Shown here: positions 25,128-33,485 of the stretch, one piece after another | Layout: each line of letters begins with the position of its first letter | How positions within the stretch are numbered: position 1 is the stretch's first letter | Source: Sphingomonadaceae bacterium PASS1 | Lineage (GTDB): Bacteria; Pseudomonadota; Alphaproteobacteria; Sphingomonadales; Sphingomonadaceae | NCBI GenBank assembly: GCA_002255985.1 | Contig: NKIR01000013.1 | Coordinates: forward strand, 1 to 64,000 | Length of the DNA: 64,000 bases | Direction: 5' to 3' | Position numbers and translations under genes: made by a program | The notes under the pieces: generated by a model | The model's database searches: none | Told to the model about the DNA's origin: nothing | Seen by the model: only the letters and a program-made list of their open reading frames with translations

Positions 25128-26297
25128 TTAGATAGGCAGCAGACAGGCGCCGGCAGACGGCCTAGCTACGATGCCCAACTGAGGACGCATGCCTTTTGCA
25201 TGCCAGAATGCGCCTAGTGCGCGCTTAACTGCGTCCATCTTGTTGAATGGAAGAACCGCAACGACGCATCCGCCGAAGCCACCACCCGTCATCCTCGCAC
25301 CGCCTTCGTTACCTATCGCCAAGTTGAGACAATCGACGAGCGCATCGACCGCTGACACACTGACCTCGAAGTCGTTCTTGAGAGAGTGATGCGAGGCGCG
25401 CATTGCATTACCAAGAGCAACCAAGTCACCTTGCGCGATTGCGCGCGCTGCATCGACGGTTCGCACATTTTCCGTCAAAACATGGCGCGCGAGACGGTAG
25501 ACTTTGTCGTCGAGTTCAGAGCGCTTTGCTTCCAGTCGCTGCGGATCGAGATCGCGCAGCGCTGAAACGCCAAAATGCGCTGCCGCGCTGGCGCATTGGG
25601 CCCGTCGCTCGTTGTACGCACTCTCAGCTAGTTCTCGCACGACGCCGGATTGCACAATCAGGATGCATGCATCTGCGGGGAAGTGCACTGGCTCAACCGC
25701 AAGCGAACGGCAATCGAGGAGCAAAGCGCTGTCCTGCTGCCCAAATACGGAAGCGATTTGGTCCATTAAGCCACAAGCGCATCCAACGAAATGATGCTCG
25801 GCCCATTGTGCTACCTTGGCCAAAGCGCGGCGGTCCGGTGCTTGCTCGCCAGCTAATGCAGTGAGCCCCAAGCCCAATGCGACACCAAGTGAGGCGGAAG
25901 AAGAAAGGCCTGTTCCTTGAGGAACATTTCCGGAAATAGCGAGGTACGCGCCTCCAACAGGTAGTCCGAACTTCAGCAATCCTGCGGTTGCGCCACGCAA
26001 ATGGTTTTGCCAGTGTCCCGCCAACATTGGAACAATTGGGGCATCAATCGCGAACTCACACTTCTCTTCCTGAAGGTCGACTGCGTGAGCAGCAATCAGG
26101 TTATCAGCCCGCGGCGCTAAGGCGACTACGGTGCCGTACTCCAGTGCACAGGGCAGTGCGAAGCCATCGTTATAATCCGTATGATCTCCGATCAGATTAA
26201 CCCGACCCGGCGCGAATGCAACGACTGTTGGCTCGCGGTGATAAGCTTGTCGAAATGTCTTTATAGTATGTTGAGCTAGTGCTTCGAGGGGGGTCAT
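25128..26297 (-). CDS. galK: Galactokinase (389 aa)
   Basis: Phosphorylates alpha-D-galactose with ATP, second step of the Leloir pathway. The GHMP-kinase signature is clear: PGRVNLIGDHTDYNDGFALP near residue 30, the phosphate loop GNVPQGTGLSSSASLGVALG near 127, and GGARMTGGGFGGCVVAVLP near the C-terminus. Length typical. Its start overlaps galT by 4 bp (ATGA), so it is translated from the galT-galK transcript. Galactose released by the GH42 beta-galactosidase in the same locus is the natural source. No galE or galM is seen nearby. Confidence 0.95.
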   Translation of the reverse strand: MTPLEALAQHTIKTFRQAYHREPTVVAFAPGRVNLIGDHTDYNDGFALPCALEYGTVVALAPRADNLIAAHAVDLQEEKCEFAIDAPIVPMLAGHWQNHLRGATAGLLKFGLPVGGAYLAISGNVPQGTGLSSSASLGVALGLGLTALAGEQAPDRRALAKVAQWAEHHFVGCACGLMDQIASVFGQQDSALLLDCRSLAVEPVHFPADACILIVQSGVVRELAESAYNERRAQCASAAAHFGVSALRDLDPQRLEAKRSELDDKVYRLARHVLTENVRTVDAARAIAQGDLVALGNAMRASHHSLKNDFEVSVSAVDALVDCLNLAIGNEGGARMTGGGFGGCVVAVLPFNKMDAVKRALGAFWHAKGMRPQLGIVARPSAGACLLPI

Positions 26298-27328
26298 TGG
26301 GCGTCTCTCAGGCTGTAATGTGTTAGCGATACACGGCGAAGTCGTTCTGCTGCCTGTTCAGGCGTCAGATCGCGTTGCGCTTCGGCGAGCATTTCATAGC
26401 CGACCATGAATTTCCGGACTGTCGCCGAACGCAGCAAGGGCGGATAGAAATGCGCATGCAGAATCCAGTGACTGTGATCTCCTGGGAGATAAGGGGCGCC
26501 GTGCCAGCCCATCGAATAGGGAAATGGACAACCAAACAGATTGTCATACCGGGCCGTTAGCTCGCGCAGGACATCGGCTAGTCCGTCGCGCTGGGCAGCG
26601 TTCAGATGCTCTATGCGCTGCACCGAGAACCGCGGCATCAATAGGGTTTCGAATGGCCACACCGCCCACCACGGTACGATCACAAGCCAGTCTGGCGTTT
26701 CGATCACCACACGCGGTCCGCCCGCTTCCTGAGCGGCCACCTCCGTCAGCAAGCTATGTCCGGTTTCGGCAAAGTAGGCGCGCTGTCGCTCGTCCTCAAT
26801 TGCAGGCTCATCAGGAACGTGGCTGCTAGCCCATAGCTGGCCATGAGGGTGCGGATTGGAACAGCCCATCGCGGCCCCTTTGTTCTCGAATAGCTGGACC
26901 CAGGTGTATTGAGTGCCCAGCTCACTTGATTGCGCTGCCCAGCAATCAATCACGCAGCGGACCTGCTCCTTTGAAAGCTGCGGCAAAGTCAGCGAATGAT
27001 TGGGAGAGAAGCAAATTACGCGGCATTCTCCGCTGACGACTTCGGCACGAAACAAGTCTTGAGCCTCGATGTCAGCGTTGCTTCCGAGGAGCAACGCCGG
27101 AAAATCATTTTGGAACGCCCATGGACCTTCATAATTCGGATTGGTTGCGCCATTCGCCCGTTTGTTGCCAGGGCAGAGATAGCAATCCGCATCATGCACC
27201 TGTAGGTCTGGCGCTGCCTGCGGTTCTATCTGGCCAAGCCAGGGACGTTGTGTTCGGTGGGGCGATACCAGGACCCAACGGCCCGTCAGGGGGTTTTGGC
27301 GGCGATGCACCAGATCTGAAAAATCCAT
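26294..27328 (-). CDS. galT: Galactose-1-phosphate uridylyltransferase (344 aa)
   Basis: Exchanges UMP between UDP-glucose and galactose-1-phosphate. The active-site motif GCSNPHPHGQLW (nucleophilic His in HPH) is present, with the zinc-binding pattern from CYLCPGN and the late HSHWILHAHFYPP-type region. Length is normal for class I GalT. First gene of the galT-galK pair and slightly separated from the rest of the locus. With galK it converts galactose to glucose-1-phosphate if a GalE is supplied from elsewhere in the genome. Confidence 0.95.
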   Translation of the reverse strand: MDFSDLVHRRQNPLTGRWVLVSPHRTQRPWLGQIEPQAAPDLQVHDADCYLCPGNKRANGATNPNYEGPWAFQNDFPALLLGSNADIEAQDLFRAEVVSGECRVICFSPNHSLTLPQLSKEQVRCVIDCWAAQSSELGTQYTWVQLFENKGAAMGCSNPHPHGQLWASSHVPDEPAIEDERQRAYFAETGHSLLTEVAAQEAGGPRVVIETPDWLVIVPWWAVWPFETLLMPRFSVQRIEHLNAAQRDGLADVLRELTARYDNLFGCPFPYSMGWHGAPYLPGDHSHWILHAHFYPPLLRSATVRKFMVGYEMLAEAQRDLTPEQAAERLRRVSLTHYSLRDAQ

Positions 27329-27716
27329 TAGATTACACCCTAATCATGATCAAATTGCCGACACTCTCACCGGCCATAATCCGAGGCCATCTAGTCTTAT
27401 TGACGAATTATGCAATATTGTCGCTGGCGGATTGAGACATAGGCCCGCCTCTGGAGAAGATTTGGCGATACTGACCCCAGCGTATCCTCGCTAACCGACA
27501 GATTGGCGGTAACGCTCCGTTTAGAGACATAAAGGGAGCAGTCTGCTTCCGGCCCAATTTCGGTCAATACACCGAAGCGAATACGGCGGTCGCCGCAGCG
27601 GCAGCCTTCAGGCGACCGCCACCACCTTCTGAACGACGAAAACTGGGTGACATCTGACATTCCGAAAACGGCAAATTGAACGCGCACGATGTGGTCAAAA
27701 TGAAGCTATTAGTCTG
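27329..27716. other. Gap at the right edge of the catabolic locus
   Basis: The galT promoter should lie near 27330-27400. One dispersed repeat copy occupies about 27536-27570, with a GC-rich tail (gcggtcgccgcagcgg) to about 27620. A minus-strand frame at 27397-27687 is open only because of the repeat and is not credible as a gene. Confidence 0.55.
27536..27570. repeat. Dispersed intergenic repeat, copy 5
   Basis: gagcagtctgcttccggccc then aatttcggtcaatac. Shares gtctgctyccggccca with copy 6 (28675) and the gtctgct half-site with copies 1 and 4. Confidence 0.6.
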
Positions 27717-28052
27717 CTAAGCGTGCAACTCCGGCATATGTGTCTCGACCCACTTGATGAACGAACGGACTTCGTTACTGAGTGATCTGCCGAGCGGCGT
27801 AAGTTCGTAAACGACATTCGGCGGAATGGTTTGCATATCGTGGCGTGATACGACGTTAATTTCTTCTAGCTGCCGCAATGTTTGCGTCAGCATCTTCTGA
27901 GAGATGCCATCGACAACCCTCATCAGTTCGCCATTACGGCGAGGCTGGTCGTCCAGAGCATTTATGATCAGCAAAGACCATTTGCTAGCTAAGTGAGCCA
28001 TATACACACGCGACGTGCACTTGCGCGACATGACGTTTGGAGCCAGCGGCAT
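27717..28052 (-). CDS. HxlR-family transcriptional regulator (111 aa)
   Basis: Winged helix-turn-helix of the HxlR type: MAHLASKWSLLIINALDDQP, RRNGELMRVVDGISQKMLTQ, TLRQLEEINVVSRHD and YELTPLGRSL. An N-terminal cysteine (MSRKCTSRV) is common in redox-sensing members. A strong GGGAGG ribosome-binding site before ATG 28052 fixes the start. It is divergent from the small membrane protein at 28152 with a 99-bp gap, the typical HxlR layout in which the regulator controls the divergent gene. Confidence 0.9.
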   Translation of the reverse strand: MPLAPNVMSRKCTSRVYMAHLASKWSLLIINALDDQPRRNGELMRVVDGISQKMLTQTLRQLEEINVVSRHDMQTIPPNVVYELTPLGRSLSNEVRSFIKWVETHMPELHA

Positions 28053-28151
28053 CGAAAACCTCCCAACAATGCAGGAACCAAAAGGTGCGTACTAGCATAT
28101 CGGTTCTCTCTATGACAATGCCCGGGCAAGATTGTTTTAGGGAGACCAAAT

Positions 28152-28520
28152 ATGGAATGGATCAACAATATTGGCGCCGTTGCGACCATGGCAATGGGGT
28201 GTCTGGGCCTGCTTTGCCCTGCCAAAGCCTCAGCCCTAACCGGCTTGATCGCCGAAACCGCGCCAGCGCGAGCCGAGTTTCGGGGAACCTTTGGAGGAGC
28301 GTTTCTATTCCTCGGGCTGGTCCCATTATTTACACAAAACCCTTACGCGTTCCTGACCGTTGGCTTGTGCTGGTTAGGAGCCGCGCTTGGCCGGATAGCG
28401 TCTATATTCATTGACCGTGGCAACGAACCGAAGAATTGGGGCGCCGTAATCTTTGAGCTGCTGTTTTCTGCCTCGCTATTGGTCGGTTCACCAATAGCGA
28501 TCCTGACACAGCCAACATAA
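28152..28520 (+). CDS. DUF4345-like four-helix membrane protein (122 aa)
   Basis: Four hydrophobic segments are visible (INNIGAVATMAMGCLGLL, GTFGGAFLFLGLVPLF, AFLTVGLCWLGAALGRI, AVIFELLFSASLLVGSP). The pattern EFRGTFGGAFLFLG followed by ALGRIASIFIDRG is the one I associate with the DUF4345 family of bacterial integral membrane proteins. Good AGGGAGA ribosome-binding site. Divergent from an HxlR regulator, so probably under its control. Function unknown. Confidence 0.7.
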   Translation: MEWINNIGAVATMAMGCLGLLCPAKASALTGLIAETAPARAEFRGTFGGAFLFLGLVPLFTQNPYAFLTVGLCWLGAALGRIASIFIDRGNEPKNWGAVIFELLFSASLLVGSPIAILTQPT

Positions 28521-29113
28521 CCTAGGCCGGTTTGGAGAGTAACGCTGGAATCCACTTGGCTGCTAATGACTAATAAGCGGGAAGCCGACAGAAACTGGCT
28601 CACGTTGCTTGGCTCGCTATCATAATGACCGGAGAGTTGTCGCTTCCTGGAGTTCCGCGTTGCGCGCTCGTCGATCCGAAAGCTGCCTGTCTGCTCCCGG
28701 CCCATTTGTCGCCTTTCCGCTTTGCGCCCAAAATCTGCCATGACACCTGATCAAGGACGAGGCCCGCTTAGGTTTCCCGTCAAAATAGCCTGTTCCAAAT
28801 GGAACGCTGGCAAACGGTGTTCGACGCCAACGGCTCTTCCCGGGCAAATGCAGCTTATTTGGGGTTTGGGATTGGCGGACCAGTCCCAAAGCGTTACGGA
28901 TGATCGTCGCTCATCCGTTTTTAGGAGCGAGCTGAACACAAAGATGAGCGCGGCGCCAATCGCGTAAACCGGCAATGCCGCATCCAAGGCCAACTTAAAC
29001 GTTGAATTTTCAGGATTTTTGAGCGGGCGTTCCAATCAGAACGCTGCTTAAAACGCAGGCTGCAACCCCGCTTTGGGCAGCAAAGGCTATATCACCTAAG
29101 TCATTGAAATAAT
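28521..29113. other. Gap with repeat copy and a possible membrane-protein remnant
   Basis: A dispersed repeat copy lies at 28673-28740. On the minus strand around 28900-29080 hydrophobic coding-like segments appear in two frames (AAQSGVAACVLSSVLIGT in one, ALDAALPVYAIGAALIFVF in the other). A frameshifted remnant of a small membrane protein is possible, but there is no convincing start. Nothing else is recognised. Confidence 0.45.
28673..28740. repeat. Dispersed intergenic repeat, copy 6
   Basis: gatccgaaagctgcctgtct then gctcccggcccatttgtcg, and from 28717 ccgctttgcgcccaaaa. It joins the two halves seen separately in other copies (cgaaagc...gtctgct...cggccca and gctttgcgccca), and so gives the fullest version of the repeat. 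Confidence 0.7.
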
Positions 29114-29188
29114 TGGAGCGGGCGAAGGGATTCGAACCCTCGACCCCAACCTTGGCAAGGTTGTGCTCTACCCCTGAGCTACGCCCGC
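29114..29188 (-). tRNA. tRNA-Gly (anticodon GCC), with encoded CCA
   Basis: On the minus strand GCGGGCG (5' end at 29188) pairs with CGCCCGC near 29118-29124. The D arm reads GCTCAGGGGTAGAGC, the anticodon arm AACCTTGCCAAGGTT gives anticodon GCC, the T arm GAGGGTTCGAATCCCTTC is followed by discriminator T and an encoded CCA at 29114-29116. Standard cloverleaf. Confidence 0.95.
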
Positions 29189-29352
29189 TCTGGCGGTCAG
29201 GTTCTTTAAATCCTGACGGGTGAGGCGCGCCGTTAGCATGGGGTATATTCCCCCGCAAGCCCCAAATATCGGCTTTTTGCGAAAACAAGGGTAATGCCTC
29301 TATTGTGAAACCTGTCTCTTTGCCCACATAGGGGCGAAACGAATCCTGTGGA

Positions 29353-30282
29353 ATGGAGAATGAAGTGGCGACGATGGGCCTTACCACCGACGAGCAAAAA
29401 GCCGTTGAGCAATTCCGGAACGACGTTGTTACGCCGTCGATGGATAAATTGGTGATTCTGGATTTCTGGGCCGAATGGTGCGGCCCATGCAAGCAGCTCA
29501 CGCCAATATTGGAAAAGGTTGCTGCAGAATATGCAGATCGCGGCGTCGTGTTGGCCAAGGTCAATGTCGACGAAAATAAGTTCATTGCATCCCAGTTTCA
29601 GGTGCGTTCGATTCCAACCGTCTATGCCATTTTTCAGGGACAGCCCGTTGCGGACCTGTCACCAGCACGCACAGAGCCGCAGTTGAAACAAATGCTGGAC
29701 CAGCTGCTTGAGAAATTGCCCGTATCGGCAGGGCCGGTTGCTGATGACCCCACAGCGGACCTGCTGCCGCTGATGGAAGCTGCAGAAGATCTTTTGGCGC
29801 ATGATGGCGCCGAGCAGGCTTATGGACTGTTTGCAGAGGCGCTGACGATCTCTCCGGAGCATCCTGCAGCGTTGTCGGGCCTTATCCGGACACTGGCGGC
29901 TATTGGCCGGCTGGAAGAGGCGCAGGCCGTTTATGACAGCCTGAGCGAAGAGCTGCACAGTGATCCTGCGCTGGAAAAGGCGGGTTCGATATTGAGCATT
30001 GCAGCAGCCGCTGTCCCACCGGAAGAGCTGGCAGGTTTGAAAGCAGCCGTTGATGCAGCGCCCGAAGACCATCACGCACGGCTTGATCTCGCAAATGCGT
30101 TAATGGCCGCTGGTGATCGCGATGGCGCAGCCGAAGCGCTGCTGCATATCATTGCAGCGGACCGCGAATGGAATGAAGGCGCGGCAAAGGCGCGGCTTCT
30201 GGAAATATTTGCCGTGATTGGTCTTGAGGACCCATGGGTGTCGGCAACGCGCCGCAAATTGTCTGCGATCTTGTTCGGATGA
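29353..30282 (+). CDS. ybbN: Thioredoxin-domain co-chaperone YbbN/CnoX (309 aa)
   Basis: The N-terminal thioredoxin domain (about residues 20-125) has the active site WAEWCGPCKQ, followed by tetratricopeptide-like helices to the C-terminus (LLAHDGAEQAYGLFAEALTI and similar). CnoX proteins protect unfolded clients from oxidation and hand them to chaperonins; here the CGPC site suggests redox activity. The start is ATG 29353 or ATG 29374; the ribosome-site evidence is balanced. The stop overlaps the start of the LON-domain gene by 4 bp, a pairing I recall as common in alphaproteobacteria. Confidence 0.9.
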   Translation: MENEVATMGLTTDEQKAVEQFRNDVVTPSMDKLVILDFWAEWCGPCKQLTPILEKVAAEYADRGVVLAKVNVDENKFIASQFQVRSIPTVYAIFQGQPVADLSPARTEPQLKQMLDQLLEKLPVSAGPVADDPTADLLPLMEAAEDLLAHDGAEQAYGLFAEALTISPEHPAALSGLIRTLAAIGRLEEAQAVYDSLSEELHSDPALEKAGSILSIAAAAVPPEELAGLKAAVDAAPEDHHARLDLANALMAAGDRDGAAEALLHIIAADREWNEGAAKARLLEIFAVIGLEDPWVSATRRKLSAILFG

Positions 30283-30896
30283 GCGCGCGCCGTATTTCGA
30301 TTTTCCCACTTACGGGGGCCATTATTTTTCCGGGAATGCAGCTGCCCCTGCATATTTTCGAACCACGCTACCGTGACCTTGTCGGCGATTCGTTGGCGCG
30401 CGACCGTAAAATCGGCATGATCCAGCCAAAGGGTCAGGGCACCAACCCGCCGCTGTTCTCCGTCGGCTGCCTTGCACGCATCCACGATGTTGAGGCGCTC
30501 GACGATGGCAGGTACAATATCATTCTTGAAGGCGTGCAGCGCTTTTCGATCATGAATGAGCTGAATGTCACCACCAGCTTTCGGCAGGTCGAAGCCGAGC
30601 TTTGGGAGGAAGACGAAATTGGCGATGCGCTATCGCTGGCTGAACGTGCCTCACTCGAAATCGAATCGCGCCGCTTTGCGGAAGCGCAGGGCTATAGTGT
30701 CGACTGGAGTGCTGTGTCGCAGCTGGATGATTATTCGTTGGTCAATGCCATCGCCCAGATCGCGCCATTTGACTATGCCGCAAAACAGGCCTTGTTGGAG
30801 GCACGGGGGTTATCAGACCGCGCAGATACGATCGTTCAACTGATGCAGTTTTTCGGACGGCATGACGGATCGGACGACAGGGTAACGCTTCAATAA
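30279..30896 (+). CDS. LON substrate-binding-domain protein (205 aa)
   Basis: Corresponds to the N-terminal LON domain alone: SIFPLTGAIIFPGMQLPLHI, FEPRYRDLVGDSLARDRKIG, IGMIQPKG and the later helical part (SLAERASLEIESRRF). No ATPase or protease domain, so it is not Lon itself but the stand-alone YcbX-unrelated family often called Lon-domain peptidase-like protein. Start ATG 30279 overlaps the ybbN stop (ATGA); an earlier in-frame codon at 30234 lies inside ybbN. Likely a helper in protein quality control together with YbbN. Confidence 0.85.
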   Translation: MSARRISIFPLTGAIIFPGMQLPLHIFEPRYRDLVGDSLARDRKIGMIQPKGQGTNPPLFSVGCLARIHDVEALDDGRYNIILEGVQRFSIMNELNVTTSFRQVEAELWEEDEIGDALSLAERASLEIESRRFAEAQGYSVDWSAVSQLDDYSLVNAIAQIAPFDYAAKQALLEARGLSDRADTIVQLMQFFGRHDGSDDRVTLQ

Positions 30897-31520
30897 TCAG
30901 CCGGCGAAGCTCGCACGCAATCCATCAATAACAAACTGTGCCGCAAGCGCGCCGAGAAGCACGCCAAGAAGCCGTGTGATGACCGCCTCTGCATTTGCGC
31001 CAAGCACCCGCATGATCGGGCCAGCAGCCAAAAGCGCCAGCAAGGTGAGCACCAGCACGGTCGCAAGCGCACCAAGAATCACGCTTGCGCGATCAATGCC
31101 GCTGTTTTGCGACATGAGCAGCATGACCGATGCGATTGAGCCTGGTCCGGCAATCATCGGCATGGCCATGGGAAAGACGGAGACGTCTTCGATTTCGGGG
31201 GTATCGAGGATTTTCTGCGCGCGTTCCTCACGGCGTTCCGTGCGCTTTTCAAAAACCATGTCGATGGCGATGAGGAACAACATGATACCGCCTGCAATAC
31301 GGAAGCTGTTCAGTTCAATGTGCAATGCCGACAGCAACTGTTCGCCAAACAATGCAAACACCAACAATATGCCCGACGCGACGATGACCGCGCGAAACGC
31401 CATATTGCGGCGCTGCGCAGCATTTGCGCCTTTGGTAAGGCTTGCATAAATTGGTGCGCATCCCGGAGGATCGATCACCACGAAAAATGTGATGAAGGCC
31501 GAGAGGAACAGGTCAATCAT
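30897..31520 (-). CDS. MarC-family integral membrane protein (207 aa)
   Basis: Six hydrophobic segments and MarC family marks: FITFFVVIDPPGCAPIYASL at the N-terminus, GGIMLFLIAIDMVFEK, and FPMAMPMIAGPGSIASVMLL. MarC proteins are of unknown transport function, despite the historical link to multiple antibiotic resistance. It is the last gene of a minus-strand operon and its start overlaps the lipoprotein stop by 4 bp. Convergent with the LON-domain gene, ending directly next to it. Confidence 0.9.
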   Translation of the reverse strand: MIDLFLSAFITFFVVIDPPGCAPIYASLTKGANAAQRRNMAFRAVIVASGILLVFALFGEQLLSALHIELNSFRIAGGIMLFLIAIDMVFEKRTERREERAQKILDTPEIEDVSVFPMAMPMIAGPGSIASVMLLMSQNSGIDRASVILGALATVLVLTLLALLAAGPIMRVLGANAEAVITRLLGVLLGALAAQFVIDGLRASFAG

Positions 31521-32203
31521 ATTTGAGCGGCAACCTGATCGGTCATCACCGTCTCTAAAGCTTCACCGTTCCACAATTTGATTTCAATGGTCCGCGCGCC
31601 ATTTGGCTGCACGACCCAACTATAGCTTAGTGACTGATCCCGTGCATAACCGATCTTCATTTTCGCGCCCTCGGGTGCCGCCACCGGCATTGCAGGCGCA
31701 CGGCCCTTGCAGCTCGCGACCTTGGTCTCAATCATTTCCTTCGGCACGCGCGGCGCGGTCAGAGCGTCGCCATGATCCAGCACCCATTTCCATTCGCCAT
31801 CGCCGCGATTGTTTGTTTCGACAAATTCCCACACGGTGGTGAAATAACCAGCCGAGCCATCGGGCCGCTGCCATGCACCCGTCGTGACGCCGGTTTTACC
31901 GTCGCACGACATAAATGCCTTATGCGGTTGCCACTTCACCGATGCTGCCGGATCGGCCTTGCCCTTTAACCATTCAGACGCGGCCACCGGTTGCGGCACA
32001 AACATCACCGCATCCTTCGCAGCCGTTTCGCGAAATGCCGTCCATTGGCCCTTTTGTTGGGCAAGCTGGTTAAAGGCAATTTCAGCGGCGATGATCGCGC
32101 TTGGATTGGCAATCTTGGGTTGGAACGTGCGAAACTCTGGACTCGGGCCAGAGGCACAACCCGTCAACGCCGCAACAAGTATCAGGGCGAAAACGGGTTT
32201 CAC
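31517..32203 (-). CDS. Predicted lipoprotein, NTF2/SnoaL-like (228 aa)
   Basis: A lipoprotein signal ends in the lipobox LTGCASG with lipidation at Cys16. The next part (AEIAFNQLAQQKGQWTAFRE, then TAAKDAVMFVPQPV) resembles the start of NTF2-like DUF4440 proteins, which have this helix and a later beta sheet (VWEFVETNNRGDGEWKWVLD). The C-terminal third has no recognised domain. It lies 4 bp after folD and overlaps marC, so it is part of the yhhQ-argB-yggT-folD-marC operon. Role unknown; a small-ligand-binding periplasmic lipoprotein is a reasonable guess. Confidence 0.75.
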   Translation of the reverse strand: MKPVFALILVAALTGCASGPSPEFRTFQPKIANPSAIIAAEIAFNQLAQQKGQWTAFRETAAKDAVMFVPQPVAASEWLKGKADPAASVKWQPHKAFMSCDGKTGVTTGAWQRPDGSAGYFTTVWEFVETNNRGDGEWKWVLDHGDALTAPRVPKEMIETKVASCKGRAPAMPVAAPEGAKMKIGYARDQSLSYSWVVQPNGARTIEIKLWNGEALETVMTDQVAAQI

Positions 32204-32207
32204 GGCG

Positions 32208-33104
32208 TCATATACCTTCCGGCACTATGATCCCTGCACGACGATGCGCAGCGACCAAAGTGTTGCGCAACAAGCACGCAATAGTCATGGGGCCAACGCC
32301 GCCCGGCACGGGTGTGATGGCGCCAGCGTGACGGAGGGCATCATCAAAGGCAACGTCACCGACCAGCCGGCCCTTGCTTTGCCCATCAGCAGGCGCAAGG
32401 CGGTTGATGCCGACATCGATGACCACTGCGCCCGGTTTCAACCAGTCGCCCGTCACCATTTCAGCACGGCCAACGGCTGCGACAACAATATCCGCGCGCC
32501 GCACCACATCGGGCAAATCCTGCGTGCGGCTATGCGCGATGGTAACGGTGCAATTTTCAGCGAGCAACAATTGCGCCATTGGTTTGCCAACAATGTTGGA
32601 ACGTCCAATCACGACAGCATTCTTGCCGGACAAATCGCCAATATGGTCTTTTAAGAGCATGAGGCAGCCGAGCGGTGTGCACGGCACAAAAGCATCCTCA
32701 CCCACCGCAAGCCGCCCTGCATTGACCACATGGAACCCGTCAACATCCTTGGCGGGGTCAATGGCGGCAATGACCGCCTTGTCATCCATATGCGCCGGCA
32801 AGGGCAGCTGAACCAGGATGCCATCAACAGCCGGATCAGCATTCAGCGTTTCCACCAATGCGATAAGTTCATCCTGCGAAACCGAAGCGGACAGCTTATG
32901 TTCAAAGCTGTCCATTCCCGCTTCGACAGTCGCCTTTTTCTTCGACCCGACATAGACTTGGCTTGCGGGGTCTTCGCCCACCAGCACAACCGCGAGACCG
33001 GGGCTTCTGCCTGTTTTGGCTACAAAAGCAGGGACTAAAGTTGCGATCCGTTGGCGCAAATTGGCTGCAAAGGCTTTGCCGTCAATGATCATAGCTGTGC
33101 TCAC
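32208..33104 (-). CDS. folD: Methylenetetrahydrofolate dehydrogenase/cyclohydrolase FolD (298 aa)
   Basis: Bifunctional enzyme interconverting 5,10-methylene- and 10-formyl-tetrahydrofolate with NADP+. Recognised by [17 protein letters not shown] with the catalytic Lys in [18 protein letters not shown], and the dinucleotide-binding [16 protein letters not shown]; the PGGVGPMT motif near the C-terminus is present. Length normal. Its start overlaps the yggT stop by 4 bp. Confidence 0.97.
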   Translation of the reverse strand: MSTAMIIDGKAFAANLRQRIATLVPAFVAKTGRSPGLAVVLVGEDPASQVYVGSKKKATVEAGMDSFEHKLSASVSQDELIALVETLNADPAVDGILVQLPLPAHMDDKAVIAAIDPAKDVDGFHVVNAGRLAVGEDAFVPCTPLGCLMLLKDHIGDLSGKNAVVIGRSNIVGKPMAQLLLAENCTVTIAHSRTQDLPDVVRRADIVVAAVGRAEMVTGDWLKPGAVVIDVGINRLAPADGQSKGRLVGDVAFDDALRHAGAITPVPGGVGPMTIACLLRNTLVAAHRRAGIIVPEGI

Positions 33105-33403
33105 ATGCCCGCCATTGAGATATCACTGGCAAGGCCCATCAGAAGCATCTGAAGAATACGCAGCCCGATCAGCAGCACCATTGGAGAAAAATCAATCATG
33201 CCGGTGTCGGGCAGGATTTTGCGGATGGGCTTTAGAAAAGGGTCAAGAATGACATTGAGCGCTTGCCAGATTGACGAGACGATATTGTTCGAAAGGCTGA
33301 CGACGTTAAAGGCGATGAGCAGGCTCAAAATGAACTGAACGATGACAACCGTCGACAGGATCGTCATCAGATAGCCAATAATGGAAATGAGCGCGAGAAG
33401 CAT
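33101..33403 (-). CDS. YggT-family membrane protein (100 aa)
   Basis: Two hydrophobic segments of the YggT domain, with the conserved [20 protein letters not shown] and then [15 protein letters not shown]. This family lies beside cell-division or osmotic genes in many bacteria. The start is ATG 33403, preceded by GGAG; the frame extends to 33511 but that part overlaps argB and is not conserved-looking. It sits between argB and folD. Confidence 0.9.
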   Translation of the reverse strand: MLLALISIIGYLMTILSTVVIVQFILSLLIAFNVVSLSNNIVSSIWQALNVILDPFLKPIRKILPDTGMIDFSPMVLLIGLRILQMLLMGLASDISMAGM

Positions 33404-33485
33404 GATATTCTCCGGATAGGTCTGGCGTTGGCAATTAGCCGAGCCAAGGCGCTGTATCAACACCCTAAAACAGCAATGGCCGATT

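Noticed and set aside
27397-27687. Minus-strand 96-codon open frame
   Set aside because: It is made mostly of the dispersed repeat and GC-rich tail; the composition is arginine- and cysteine-rich without any family resemblance.
29010-29585. Minus-strand 191-codon open frame
   Set aside because: It runs antisense through tRNA-Gly and the start of ybbN and has no ribosome site.
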